This document shows positions 32,985 to 43,581 of a stretch of 64,000 nt of DNA, piece by piece. The notes under the pieces were generated by a model that ran no database searches, was not told the origin of the DNA, and saw only the letters and a program-made list of their open reading frames with translations. Made by a program: the position numbers and the translations under genes. This stretch comes from Cavenderia fasciculata. Lineage: Eukaryota > Evosea > Eumycetozoa > Acytosteliales > Cavenderiaceae. Each line of letters starts with the position of its first letter. Within the stretch, counting starts at the first letter, position 1. Location: contig NW_004457690.1 in the NCBI RefSeq assembly GCF_000203815.1, forward strand, positions 62,001 to 126,000. Reading direction: 5' to 3'.

Positions 32985-35369
32985 TTATTTAAATAAGGCT
33001 TCTAGGGGATTGCTAGTCTTATTGTTTTCGATGACTGCAAAGAAAAAGAAGCTAACAATAAAGATGAAAATGTGATGATAGGATATTGATTGATCTACAG
33101 GACCAACAATACACCCATAGAGTATTTGAAGCAATGAAACAATTGCAGGTATGACAAGTATGGCTATGACCCGGTTTGATGATGTTCCAAAACATAACCA
33201 CAGCCGACGGCGAAAGGAATCTCTAGGTCCATATAACATAATATCTGGCAAGAAACTATAGTCGTGTGTAGGTTGGCCCATCTTTAGAAGAGCAAATGTA
33301 TATGGACTCTTTTTAAATCCGTGTATACCTATTCTTTCAAGAGCAAGCATAAACAGAGCATATATTTCTGGGTGGTCACGCAAATAGTTTGAATCGAGAA
33401 TAGGAAGGAGATCGTTGGTGTTGGTATTTCCAAACACATCGTTGATGATATTGTTGTTGTTGTTATTATCTTTTTTCTGGTCCATGGCATCTTGAAGACG
33501 GTCAGTGTTGATTAACCACCTTAATACTTGTAGGCGACCATATTTCATTGTCTTTGTTAACAAGTTACCCAGTACCTCTTTTGCCAATACCTGAGTTCTT
33601 TCACTAGTTGCATTTTTATAAAACCATCTAATAACATCTACATTTCCCTCGGCTGCAGCTCTATCTACACATTTAACGAATATTCTTTCAATAATAGGTT
33701 CCAACTTGATGTGTGGATGTGTTTCAACGAGCCAATTGATGATTGCCATATGACCGAAACAAGCAGCTGCCTTGAGGCATGATTTCACTTGGTATTCTTC
33801 AAGCAATCCGTATTTGCCCAGAAACCATTGTAAAACACACAAGTTGCCCACTCGAGTTGCCATTTTCTGAGGGTCGTATGCATGACCTCTGTAATTTTCG
33901 TGTAACCACTCCAACATATCAATATTGTTTGAATAGACAGCACTATCCATTATATGACTATATTCATTACTATTTCTAATGATATGAAGGAACTTGAGTA
34001 TATCGAGTTGGTTTCCAGTAGCTGCTTGTTTCATTGCTATATCAATATCATACCATTCTGTTCGATTGAGATGAATGAATTGAACGATTTGAATATGACC
34101 ATTTTCTGATGCTTTGTACATGGCTCGTTTGGTACAACCTTCGGTTCGGTGGGTGTGAAGGAACTTGAAAATATCCTCGTGGCCTCTTTCCGCCGCCCCA
34201 TCCATGGCATTCACACTACACCCTTCGGTTCGGTGGGTGTGAAGGAATTTGAAAATATCCTCGTGGCCTCTTTCCGCCGCCCCATCCATGGCATTCACAC
34301 TACACCCTTCGGTTCTATTGAAATGTAGCCACTTTACAGTCTCGAAATGCCCATTTCGTGCAGCATAATCCATAGCTCTTGTAGTTGCACCTTCAGTACG
34401 ATGTTGATCGAGGAATTGAACAATTGATAAATACCCAGAATATGCTGCCCAATCCATTGCATATGTTGTGCATTTTGCTTGGCAGCATTCAAAGTGCAAG
34501 TATTGAATACCTTCCATACAACCCCTTGAAGATAATATATCCATTGCATCGGCTGAAGGTCTGCATCCGTGTTGATATAACCATTGAATCAATTCAACGT
34601 TGCAACTGTGGCATGCCAAATCTATTGTTTCAACCTTCCATTCCTTTTGCACCCGGTCATCATGGGGAAACAGCCACCTGACAATATTAAAATGCCCCTT
34701 TTGAGCTGCATTATTAATAGCTTTAATTCTTGATTGTTTTGAAAGGTAGAAATTGTGTGATTGAAGGATACGCTCGACCAACTCTAAACAACCACTTTGA
34801 GATGCGTTTTCCAATGCTACCTCTGTGTAGTATGATGAAAGCATATCGTACTTTCTACGATTGTACAACTGGTCGAGGTATCGAATGATTTCAATGTGAC
34901 CGTGTAAAGCAGCCTTTTCAACCGATACATTTGATGGTTTAAAACTTGGATGCCAATCGATTAGTTTCTTTAATGTATCCAATGTTGCATTTGGGTGTTG
35001 TACGTATCTATCAATTGCCAATGTTCTATGATACACTTGAAAATGTTCATTCACATCATCATACCAATCTTTGATAGGATACATTGTACTCGGTAGATAA
35101 TGCTTGATATAGTCGTATGGCATTGCAAACTTTGCAATCATGTCATAGTTTTCTTGTACATCTACACTATTATTAATCTCTTTTCCTTTATATCGTATCG
35201 TCCTCTTTAAGATTTCTTGTGCATCTAGGTTGTTCACTCTGTCACGGTCGTGTTCAATCTTTAACCTTTCAATTGATAAATAATAATCTTCATCTCTCTT
35301 GAATATTTGTGTTGTGATGACTTTACTCTTTAACACATCTATAATGGTTGCTCTTCTTCTTTCTTCCAT
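32985..35369 (-). CDS. Dictyostelid ankyrin-repeat protein with C-terminal membrane segments (paralogue 2)
   Basis: 794 aa from ATG 35369 (MEERRRATIIDVLKSK). This start is preferred over an in-frame upstream ATG at 35501 because the third paralogue also begins its homologous part at TIIDVLKSK and the upstream extension runs to the junction with duplicated DNA. Same N-terminal module and ankyrin array as paralogue 1, including an exact repeat unit (MDGAAERGHEDIFKFLHTHR twice in a row). An Asn tract (KKDNNNNNN) interrupts the C-terminal part. The end is hydrophobic (VIAILVIPAIVSLLQILYG and IFIFIVSFFFFAVIE). Confidence 0.85.
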   Translation of the reverse strand: MEERRRATIIDVLKSKVITTQIFKRDEDYYLSIERLKIEHDRDRVNNLDAQEILKRTIRYKGKEINNSVDVQENYDMIAKFAMPYDYIKHYLPSTMYPIKDWYDDVNEHFQVYHRTLAIDRYVQHPNATLDTLKKLIDWHPSFKPSNVSVEKAALHGHIEIIRYLDQLYNRRKYDMLSSYYTEVALENASQSGCLELVERILQSHNFYLSKQSRIKAINNAAQKGHFNIVRWLFPHDDRVQKEWKVETIDLACHSCNVELIQWLYQHGCRPSADAMDILSSRGCMEGIQYLHFECCQAKCTTYAMDWAAYSGYLSIVQFLDQHRTEGATTRAMDYAARNGHFETVKWLHFNRTEGCSVNAMDGAAERGHEDIFKFLHTHRTEGCSVNAMDGAAERGHEDIFKFLHTHRTEGCTKRAMYKASENGHIQIVQFIHLNRTEWYDIDIAMKQAATGNQLDILKFLHIIRNSNEYSHIMDSAVYSNNIDMLEWLHENYRGHAYDPQKMATRVGNLCVLQWFLGKYGLLEEYQVKSCLKAAACFGHMAIINWLVETHPHIKLEPIIERIFVKCVDRAAAEGNVDVIRWFYKNATSERTQVLAKEVLGNLLTKTMKYGRLQVLRWLINTDRLQDAMDQKKDNNNNNNIINDVFGNTNTNDLLPILDSNYLRDHPEIYALFMLALERIGIHGFKKSPYTFALLKMGQPTHDYSFLPDIMLYGPRDSFRRRLWLCFGTSSNRVIAILVIPAIVSLLQILYGCIVGPVDQSISYHHIFIFIVSFFFFAVIENNKTSNPLEALFK

Positions 35370-35489
35370 ATATATATATATTTGAATGTTTGATCTATGT
35401 TCCAGATAATGAAATCCGAAACTGAAACGAAACCACTGATACTTTTTAACATTAAAATAGGTTTGGAGTGAATGGCCAATGATCAACTT

Positions 35490-36400
35490 GTAAAAAACCA
35501 AGTGAAAAACCTCCTACTACTAGTACACCACTGGAGGATAAGAATGAAAATTTAAATGGAGATTTGGATGATGATTTGGATGGTGATTTGGATGGTGAAA
35601 CCACGATTACTTTGGAAGGTGATGATCGTAATGATAATATTAAATAGGTTGGAGAGGAGGAAATCTATAAAGAAACATTTACCAGAAAAGACAGTGTTGC
35701 AATTTTAAATACTGACAGAGAACAAGCTAATGACTCAAATGCATTTAAGGAAGATTTCCATTATGGAGGACCAGCTCATGGATTGTTCACATCAAAAACA
35801 TTTGATCTACCAAATGATTTCTATGGCTCAATCGAGTTTAAATCGGAAACGGGATTCATATCATCTGGAGTTAATATGCGTTATTTTCAGAATGAAATGT
35901 TAAAGATTGGTTTTGTTGAAATTTATGTTGAAAATAAGGTGTAGGTAAATAACTCTTATTTACTCTTTTTTCTTCAATGAAAATAATTTACCTCCCCCCA
36001 AAAAAAATAATCATTTTATTGTGACAATATCATATATGTGTATACATATATAATAGTATAAAAAAAATTATCATCCAATCTATAAATAATATAAATATAA
36101 TTAATACTTTATAAATCTTTTTGAATAATAATAATAATATTAAAATAAAAAAAATAGTTTTTCTTTTCATTAGAGTATTTCCATCATTGCATCATTTAAC
36201 ACAATTTAAATCTTTTTTTAGATGTGAAGAAGTCCCTGATGTACCATTGGCTTGGAACTGGAGAGCATTACATTTACCAAAGTCTCCTCGTTAATGGAGT
36301 TAGACAGAAAATGTTTGGTGAAAAGGATCCATCCTTCTATCTTGTATTGTTTAAAGTATTCTTAAATTATAAATGAGATAACTAGGTGAAAAAAAAAAAA
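35490..36400 (+). pseudogene. Fossil fragment of a delta-endotoxin-like gene and its 3' flank (copy A)
   Basis: Similar over its length to the 3' part of the fossil at 38616-40511, with its 3' flanking DNA. Only the C-terminal region (Thr-rich linker, acidic linker and last beta-rich part) and the downstream flank are present, so it is a broken remnant. It abuts the start of ankyrin paralogue 2. The high similarity to copy B, also outside the frame, suggests a fairly recent duplication. The ACT (Thr) tract is only a few units long here. Confidence 0.75.
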
Positions 36401-36446
36401 AATTATATATATTTTACATTACATTTACATTTACATTATTATTATT

Positions 36447-36477
<31 letters not shown>

Positions 36478-36496
36478 ATACAATATTATTATTTCT

Positions 36497-37859
36497 CTAC
36501 TCTATTATGAATCCTTCTTTATCTTTTGTCTTGAAATTTCTTTGTTTATTTCTTGATTTAATTTCCAACAAATAAACTATATGTGTTTGATATAAATGTG
36601 TAGTTGTCATGATCCACTCGACAAGTTCTGTTTGACCAGAAAGTAATGCTGCTACTGCATATGGTTTCCATCTGATAGTACTGATGAGAGAATGTGGATA
36701 CTTTTCAACAAACCATTTAAATACATTTAAATGACCGGATGAAGCAGCCTTGTGGAGACCTTCCAAACTATATTTGTTACATGTCAACCGTACAGAGGTG
36801 GTATATAGTTAGCTGCTATTTCTATAGCCTGTGATGATGGTGTCGTCGCAACGTCACTCTCTTGACACTTTGGATGGATGAGTTGAATGATTGACAACCA
36901 GCAAACGCTGCACATTCCAATGCACGTAAATCAAATCGATCGGGGTATCTACCAAACATATATTCAACACTTTCCAAGCTGGCTTAGGCGCATAGAGTGT
37001 AAATGGCACCAGCTGATATCGTACTCTTGTGTTTATCAAGCGATTGGATGACATCTAGATGATCATTCTGACAAGCCAACTCCATTCCAGAGAATGACCA
37101 TTGATCAGCGGCATGTTGAGTAGACGGTGCATGTTTATATAACCACTCTACCACTTGTAAATGTTCGTTTTCAATAGCACCATAGATTGCTAAATGACTC
37201 TTTGCGCCTTGTTGGTCAAATCTTGGACTAGACCAAATAAACTTGACCAATTCTAAGCATCCACTCTTTGCTGCATTATGAAATGTATTTAAAGAGTAGA
37301 TATGATGTTGATCAAGATGGAGAGGAATATGAAGAGGAAGATGGAGAGGATAGTTGGTGTCAAGGTATTGAATGATTTCAATGTGACCTTGTAAAGCAGC
37401 CTTTTCAACCGATACATTTGATGGTTTGAAACTTGGATGCCAATCGATTAGTTTCTTTAATGTATCCAATGTTGCATTTGGGTGTTGTACGTATCTATCG
37501 ATTGCCAATGTTCTATGATACACTTGAAAATGTTCATTCACATCATCATACCAATCTTTAATCTGGTGCATTGTACTCGGCAGATAATGTTTGATATAGT
37601 CATATGGCATTGCAAACTTTGCAATCATATAATCTTGTACATCTACACTATTATTAATCTCTCTGCCTTTATATCGTATCATCCTCTTTAAGATTTTTTG
37701 TGCCTCTAGGTTGTTCACTCTGTCACGGCCAATCTTTAACCTTTCAATTGATAATTGATAATCTTTATCATCTCTCTTGAATATTTGTGTTGTGATGACT
37801 TTACTCTTTAACACATCTATAATGGTGCTCTTCTTCTTTCTTCCATAATAATGGAACAT
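36497..37859 (-). pseudogene. Ankyrin-family pseudogene (paralogue 3)
   Basis: Starts like paralogue 2 (STIIDVLKSKVITTQIFKRD) and carries the conserved N-terminal module and the first ankyrin repeats. Near 36985 an in-frame TAA follows TLCA, after which the family sequence (LESVEYMFGRYPDRFD) continues. A frame change near 36850 leads to a last piece at 36787-36497 (GLHKAASSGHLNVFKWFVEK ... GFIIE). The whole is about 450 codons, against 719-794 in the paralogues, so most ankyrin repeats and the membrane end are missing. Host gene decay is clear. Confidence 0.8.
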
Positions 37860-38615
37860 ATTATTATGGAGAATGAATGAAAACTGAAACCGTAGCCCCT
37901 CCTCCTCTTTTTAACCAATTGGTTTGTAGTTAGGAATGGAAGATGATTATCCCAATTAATTAAATAAACGAATACATTAGGTTTATTTAATATATATGTA
38001 TGTAGGGAGTTAATGACTTTGTACCATTTGTATTTTACAACATTGATAAATCTAATCGAATAGAAGAAGAGTGTCTGTTCAATACTCTATTGTATTGGGA
38101 TGCTATATTAAAAATGAAACTATGCAATCTCCATTAAATCAATTATCTGTTAGCTAATATTCAAATCTAGATTTTATTGTCATACTTAATAGATCTGTTT
38201 TGTTCTTATTAATTATGAAGATGATTAGGGGCGTGTATTAAATACTATTTAAATATAGAGATTTGTTGGCTACACATATATATAATTATATATGCTATTT
38301 TTTTTTGTAATTTAGAATGAAAAAACTATCAACCCTAAAATTCATCATACATATTTATATCTGTTTACCTAATTTGAAATGGTTTGAAATGGAGATGAAC
38401 TGGTATTATAATCTAGAATGTAGTTTACAAAAAAACTATCTACCAAATTTAAAATATAGATAGTTTACAAAAAAACTACAAAATTTAACATATAGATAAC
38501 AGAACCCCAACTTTTTTACTCTTTTTGCCAATTCCACCATTTTAATTTAGTATAAAAAGAGGTGATCAAGAGTATTATTTAAAACAAGACAAATCAATTT
38601 TCTAATTCTAAAAAT
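37860..38615. other. AT-rich intergenic region
   Basis: No gene is seen. Near 38405-38500 a short element AGTTTACAAAAAAACT, itself partly palindromic, occurs twice in flipped context (GTAGTTTAC...CTATC and GATAGTTTAC...CTAC). The right end (TATAAAAAGAGG near 38560) looks like a TATA box for the fossil gene that follows. Confidence 0.5.
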
Positions 38616-40037
38616 ATGGATATCTTGCAAAAATTAAACACTTTTAAAGGACAATTACCTTTTGGAGACGTGGAAGATGCTAAACCACCAACGAAATTAG
38701 TTTCAGATAATGGAAAATTTTACGAATTTAATGATGATGCCCAACAGGTTTTTATTGGTGTAATTGGGTATTTATGAATGCTAAAAAAAACAGTGCAGTG
38801 GACCCCTATTTAATATTAATATTTTGTTTTAAAATTATATAGATGTATTCCAAACTTTGGAGCTGCCATCCAACCTTTTGTTGGAAGTATGTATTTGTAA
38901 AAAGAGGATAGAAAATTTCTTTAATTGGTCATTTTTAAAAATGTTTGTTTTTCTTTTTAGTTTTCTTTAAGCAGGTTTTTGGAAAAGAAGATCCAATGAC
39001 TACTCTAAGAAATGATTTAAACCAAAAGATTTATGAAGTTTACAAAAACACTGCCAAAGCATTGGGTGACCAATGGATGTTGAATTGCAAATTGAGAGTT
39101 GATGAAATGGCTGCAACATTTGCAACTTACAACAAATAAAAGATGTTGATACACGATGCTAAAAATGGAGAAGGTAATTTGCAAGAGGCCAAAGAATCAT
39201 TCAAGAACCATTTTAATATCACCCAAGATAAATTGACATCAATGTTGATATATCTAAGTGATAAGACGCACATCCATATCACTTGTGATCTGTATCTTGG
39301 TATCACATTCCTCAGTGCTGCTTTCTATGGAGATATTAATAGAAATGGTTTAGAGTATGGACTAAACCCCGCTGAAATTAAAGGAACCTCCAACTATAGA
39401 TAGGGCCAAAGAACGTAGTCGTGATGTTCTCCAATTAACATGGAATCAACTTTACAACAAAAATATTGTATCCCAAGAAACTCAAGAAAAGGTATTTTGC
39501 TACTTTTTAGATCTAGATTTGGCAAGATACCCAGAACCTCCAATCAGACCAACTTCAAATATTTTGACCCTTGATCAAAGATCAATTACAAGTTACTACT
39601 TGAAGTATGATCCACACCATCAAATTAAGAATTTTTCCTATGATGTTCAAAACTTCAACAATAGGATTGATATTTTCTCTGGTTGCAAAGGAATTACTGT
39701 TGGTACTAGTGGATATGTTCCATTGTCGTTTCAAAACATTGGTGCTAAATCGGTTCAAATTAGATTTCATTATATTGGAGCTCATTTTTTGGCAAACACT
39801 ATCATGACAATCGTTAAAAAGTATGATGGTATACTTCCTACAATTGATTCCTTCACCGATAAACAATTAGAGGAACATGTCAAGTTGAACGACCGTAATC
39901 GGATGTTTAGAAGTAGTCACGATGAACTTTTAGAAAAATTGGGAATTAAAAAAACAAAAGAACAAAACTATGCACAATGTAAGGAATACTTATCATTCCC
40001 AGTTGATAAATCAAGTAAAAAACCAAGTGAAAAACCA

Positions 40038-40108
<71 letters not shown>

Positions 40109-40511
40109 ACAAGTGGAAGAAAAGAATGAAAATTTGGATGATGATTTGGATGGTGATTTGGATGGTGAAACAACTATTACTTTTGACGGTGATGATGACG
40201 ATGATATCAAATTGTGTGGAGAGGAGGAAATCTATAAACAATCATTTACCAGAAAAGAAAGTGTTGGAATTTTAAATACTGACAGAGCAAAGGCCAATGA
40301 CTCTATGGCATTTAAGGAAGATTTCCATTATGGAGGACCAGCTCATGGATTGTTCACATCAAAAACATTTGATCTACCAAATGATTTCTATGGCTCAATC
40401 GAGTTTTCATCAGCAACGGGATTCATATCAACTGGGGTTAATATGCGTTATTTTCAGAATGAAATGTTAAAGATTGGTTTTGTTGAAATTTATGTTGTAA
40501 ATAAGGTTTAG
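38616..40511 (+). pseudogene. Fossil of a delta-endotoxin (Cry)-like gene (copy B)
   Basis: Family call: the N-terminal half is helical and resembles the pore-forming N-terminal domain of Cry endotoxins (a hydrophobic segment, then KEDPMTTLRNDLNQKIYE, a Cry helix-3-like pattern). The C-terminal half is beta-rich (ITVGTSGYVPLSFQNIGAK), followed by a Thr tract encoded by 23 ACT triplets (40038-40106), an acidic linker and a last conserved block. Short introns occur in the first third. The copy is broken, with about two breaks. Most of the sequence still reads as protein, so the decay looks recent. Similar domains are known in dictyostelid genomes; the assignment here is by eye and tentative. 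Confidence 0.6.
40038..40106 (+). repeat. (ACT)23 trinucleotide repeat
   Basis: Twenty-three perfect ACT units encoding Thr inside the fossil copy B. The duplicate at about 35514 has only two or three, so the tract changed length after the duplication. Confidence 0.95.
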
Positions 40512-41015
40512 GTACAAAACTCTTATTACAAAGAGTTACCTCTTTTTTCCTTTAAAAATAATTTATCACTCCAAAAAAAAAATAGTAATAATATTAAAAA
40601 AAAAAAAAAAAAAATTATCTTTATATACTTTATAATCTTTTTGAATATTAAAATAAAAAAACAATAGTTCTTCTTTCATTTTCTTATTAATAATATTAAT
40701 GTTGTTCTTAACTAAATTCAGTTAATTGAATATTATCCTTTTGTTGACTTGGCACCTGGAGAGCATTACATTTTACCAAAGTCTCACCGTTAATGGAATA
40801 GAGACAGAAAATGTTTGGCGAAAAGGATCCATCTTTCTATCTTGTATTGTTTAAAGTATTCTAATATAAATATATATATATATATATATTATATTATATA
40901 TATATATTATATTATACTAGGTGCAAAAAAAAGTTTATTTATTTTACATTACATATACATTTTATTATTATTATCATTATTATTATTATTATTATTATTA
41001 TTAATACAATATTAT
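40512..41015. repeat. 3' flank of copy B, duplicated from or to 35941-36496
   Basis: Same order of landmarks as 35941-36496: GAGAGCATTACATTT..CCAAAGTCTC, then AAAATGTTTGG.GAAAAGGATC, then CTTGTATTGTTTAAAG, then a long ATT microsatellite. Differs by TA-repeat growth near 40865-40915. Noncoding. Confidence 0.8.
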
Positions 41016-41110
41016 TATTTCTCTTCTCTATTATGAATCCTTCTTTATCTTTTGTCTTGACATTTCTTTGTTTATTTCTTGATTTAATTTCCAACAATTA
41101 TAAACTATAG
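41016..41110 (-). pseudogene. Remnant of an ankyrin-family 3' end
   Basis: The minus strand reads LEIKSRNKQRNVKTKDKEGF, then IIE, nearly the same as the end of the ankyrin pseudogene at 36497-36590 (one residue differs). The similarity stops at about 41106. It marks the right border of the duplicated block. Confidence 0.75.
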
Positions 41111-41183
41111 GTAGTTAGTGAGTGCACAACCATATATTTGTTAGTACTATTAGACTCTACTAATGATTGAACTACAACTACTT

Positions 41184-41408
41184 TCACATACTTAGATAGA
41201 TTAAACCTATTATGACCATTGAAAACAAAACACCAAATATGATGGGATGCTCCAAGAGTACCTTTATAACGACTGTTGACAATGGTTGTGGTCCGCATCC
41301 AACCGGTGCAGCTGATGCAGGTGATTGAAATACACCCAGTATAGTATCTTGTATTCCATGATTGTTGTTGTTGTTTACTGCTCCTCTCAATACTGATGAT
41401 TTAACCAT
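41184..41408 (-). CDS. Small membrane protein, 74 aa, unrecognised
   Basis: MVKSSVLRGAVNNNNNHG start, a Pro/Ala-rich middle (FQSPASAAPVGCGPQP) and one C-terminal membrane segment (IIFGVLFSMVIIGLIYLSM) with almost no tail. This is the layout of a tail-anchored protein. A GTATGT donor at the stop codon could extend it with ESNSTNKYMVVHS, but the intron would be only about 32 bases, so the simple frame is kept. No family assigned. Confidence 0.5.
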   Translation of the reverse strand: MVKSSVLRGAVNNNNNHGIQDTILGVFQSPASAAPVGCGPQPLSTVVIKVLLEHPIIFGVLFSMVIIGLIYLSM

Positions 41409-41689
41409 CTCTCTCTATATCTATATATTTATATATATATATCTATATATATTTATCTCTATATCTATGTCTCTATTAAAGAGTTGAGTGTTCAACAACA
41501 ACAACAACAACAACAAACAAACAAATTATATTATTATCATGATTTTCGCGATTAATCAAACCCAATCCGAAACCAAAGGCGTCATACATTCGTCGTCTTT
41601 TTATTAATAGTCATTTTATTAATTAAACGAAAAAGAGATAAATAGATCATTTGTCTCGATCGAGCATATAAAGAAGAAGAAGAAAGAGA

Positions 41690-42886
41690 ATGCCTTTAAT
41701 TGTAATGAGTGGTCCACCATCAAGTGGAAAGGTATGAATCAATGAATGAATCAATGAGCACAAGTTGTTATTAACAAACTCATCTTCCTAACTACTATCT
41801 ATACTATGTACAGACTACAAGAGCAAATGATATAGCTAAACACTTTTTAGAGATGGGTAAAAAGGTGATCATTATAAACGAAGAATCATGTCTCATCAAT
41901 AAGAATCAAGGTTATAAAGGTATCTATCTACCAACCACACACTACTATTAAGATGGAAGATATAATACATTATATTATACCTATTATACTAATACTATTA
42001 TTATTATTGTTATTACTCTCTGTCTATCTAAGACTCTGTATCAGAAAAGATGACAAGAGGAACATTAAAGGCAGCAGTTGAAAGAAGTTTGGCAAAGGAT
42101 ACTGTTGTCATTTCCGACTCACTCAATTATATTAAAGGGTATCGCTACGAGTTGTATTGTATTGCAAGAGCTGCTGGTACAAGATTACTACTCGTATACT
42201 GTGATACCCCAAGAGATCAAGCTAAACAATGGAATACTGAACGTGACGCAACCATATCTTTTACTGATGAATTGTATGTTTCAAACAACAACAACAACAC
42301 AACATTTAATTTAATGGTCTGATATTTATTTATTAAAATTAATTGATTTAATTATTTGTAGAGCAGAAGAATTAACAAATAGATTTGAAACACCAAACCC
42401 AAAGAATAGATGGGACTCTCCTTTATTTACACTTGAACCACATCATCAATTACCTTTTGAATTATTACATAAAACATTATTTGAAGTACAAGAATTGAAA
42501 CCAAATTTTGCAACTCAAAGTGTAAATATTATATATCAATATTATATACCCAAATCAAATCAATTATATCATTACTATTTTATTAATTCCTTCTTTTTTT
42601 TTAAATATTTTTAAAGCAAAATGTATCACCAACCAATTTTGTAAATCAATTGGATTCAGTAACACAAGAAGTTTGTAATGTTGTAATCGATGCATTACAA
42701 TCATCTTTAGTAGGCGATGCCATTAAAGTACCAGGCACTGAAAAGAGAGTTATGATTAGTAGTAAAATGAGTGTTGGTGAACTCCGTAACCAAAGAAGAC
42801 AATACTTTAAATTGGCTCAACTTCATCCTCCTCTTCCACACCAAATCGCTGATTATTTTGTTGATTTCTTAAATTCTCAACAATAA
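41690..42886 (+). CDS. kti12: KTI12 (Elongator-associated P-loop protein)
   Basis: Five exons in phase: 41690-41731, 41814-41919, 42033-42273, 42362-42521 and 42617-42886; 272 aa. The first tiny exon carries MPLIVMSGPPSSGK and the P-loop is completed across the splice (GKTTRAND). Other family features: INEESCLI, VISDSLNYIKGYRYELYC, VYCDTPRDQAKQWN, NRWDSPLF. The C-terminal part (RRQYFKLAQLHPP) is the KTI12/PSTK-like tail. KTI12 regulates Elongator and so wobble-uridine modification of tRNA. Length is typical. Confidence 0.92.
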
Positions 42887-43581
42887 ATTCTCAACAATTA
42901 ATAATAATAATCAAAATAATAATGATGAAAATGGACTGATTACTAAAGTAAGAATGCTTAATACCTAAATACGGATAAATGAAACTCCGACTGACCGACC
43001 GACCGAGTATTCACATAAAAAATTTGATTGATTACATCATCATCGATTGGTTTGAGCTGGGACTCGACCAAAAGAAGGTTTTTACACTTCTATAAAAGAT
43101 CTTTGGGGGGGAATCTGAAATTGAACGTTTTTTTGTTTCATTTTCCCATTCGACACCATTAGTGTGATTTTTGAGGGGAAGGTTCTGTCTCTCTCATTCT
43201 AACACAACCACAATAACATATATACACACACACACACACACATACACATACGCTCACTCCCTCTAACCTTATTTATTATTAAAATCTATTTATTATATTA
43301 CTACTATATTGAATTATTATTATTATTATAGTATTAGTCTTTTTCATTTGCTTTTTCAGTACTAGTCTTCTTTTTTCAAGTTTAACCTAGTTGCCTATAT
43401 AATTGAACAAAATACATTGCATTCAATATAATATCATCAATATACAATCAATTATACATACAACATATATACAATATACAAATACAATACAATATTTAAC
43501 AATCACCCGATATCATTATTATTCAATCAACAAACAAACAGTATTTTTCAACATTATCAACTCTTTGGTTACAACAAACAA
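42887..43581. promoter_or_regulatory. Intergenic region upstream of proline dehydrogenase
   Basis: Contains GACTGACCGACCGACCGAG near 42985, a CACACA repeat near 43225 and ATACAATATACAA leader-like sequence before the ATG at 43582. No gene seen. Confidence 0.55.

Noticed and set aside
35370-35501. N-terminal extension of ankyrin paralogue 2 from the upstream ATG
   Set aside because: The extension runs into the junction with duplicated DNA and is not shared by the other paralogues.
39968-40275. Poly-Leu, poly-Ser and poly-Val frames over the ACT repeat
   Set aside because: They are other-frame and other-strand readings of the trinucleotide repeat.
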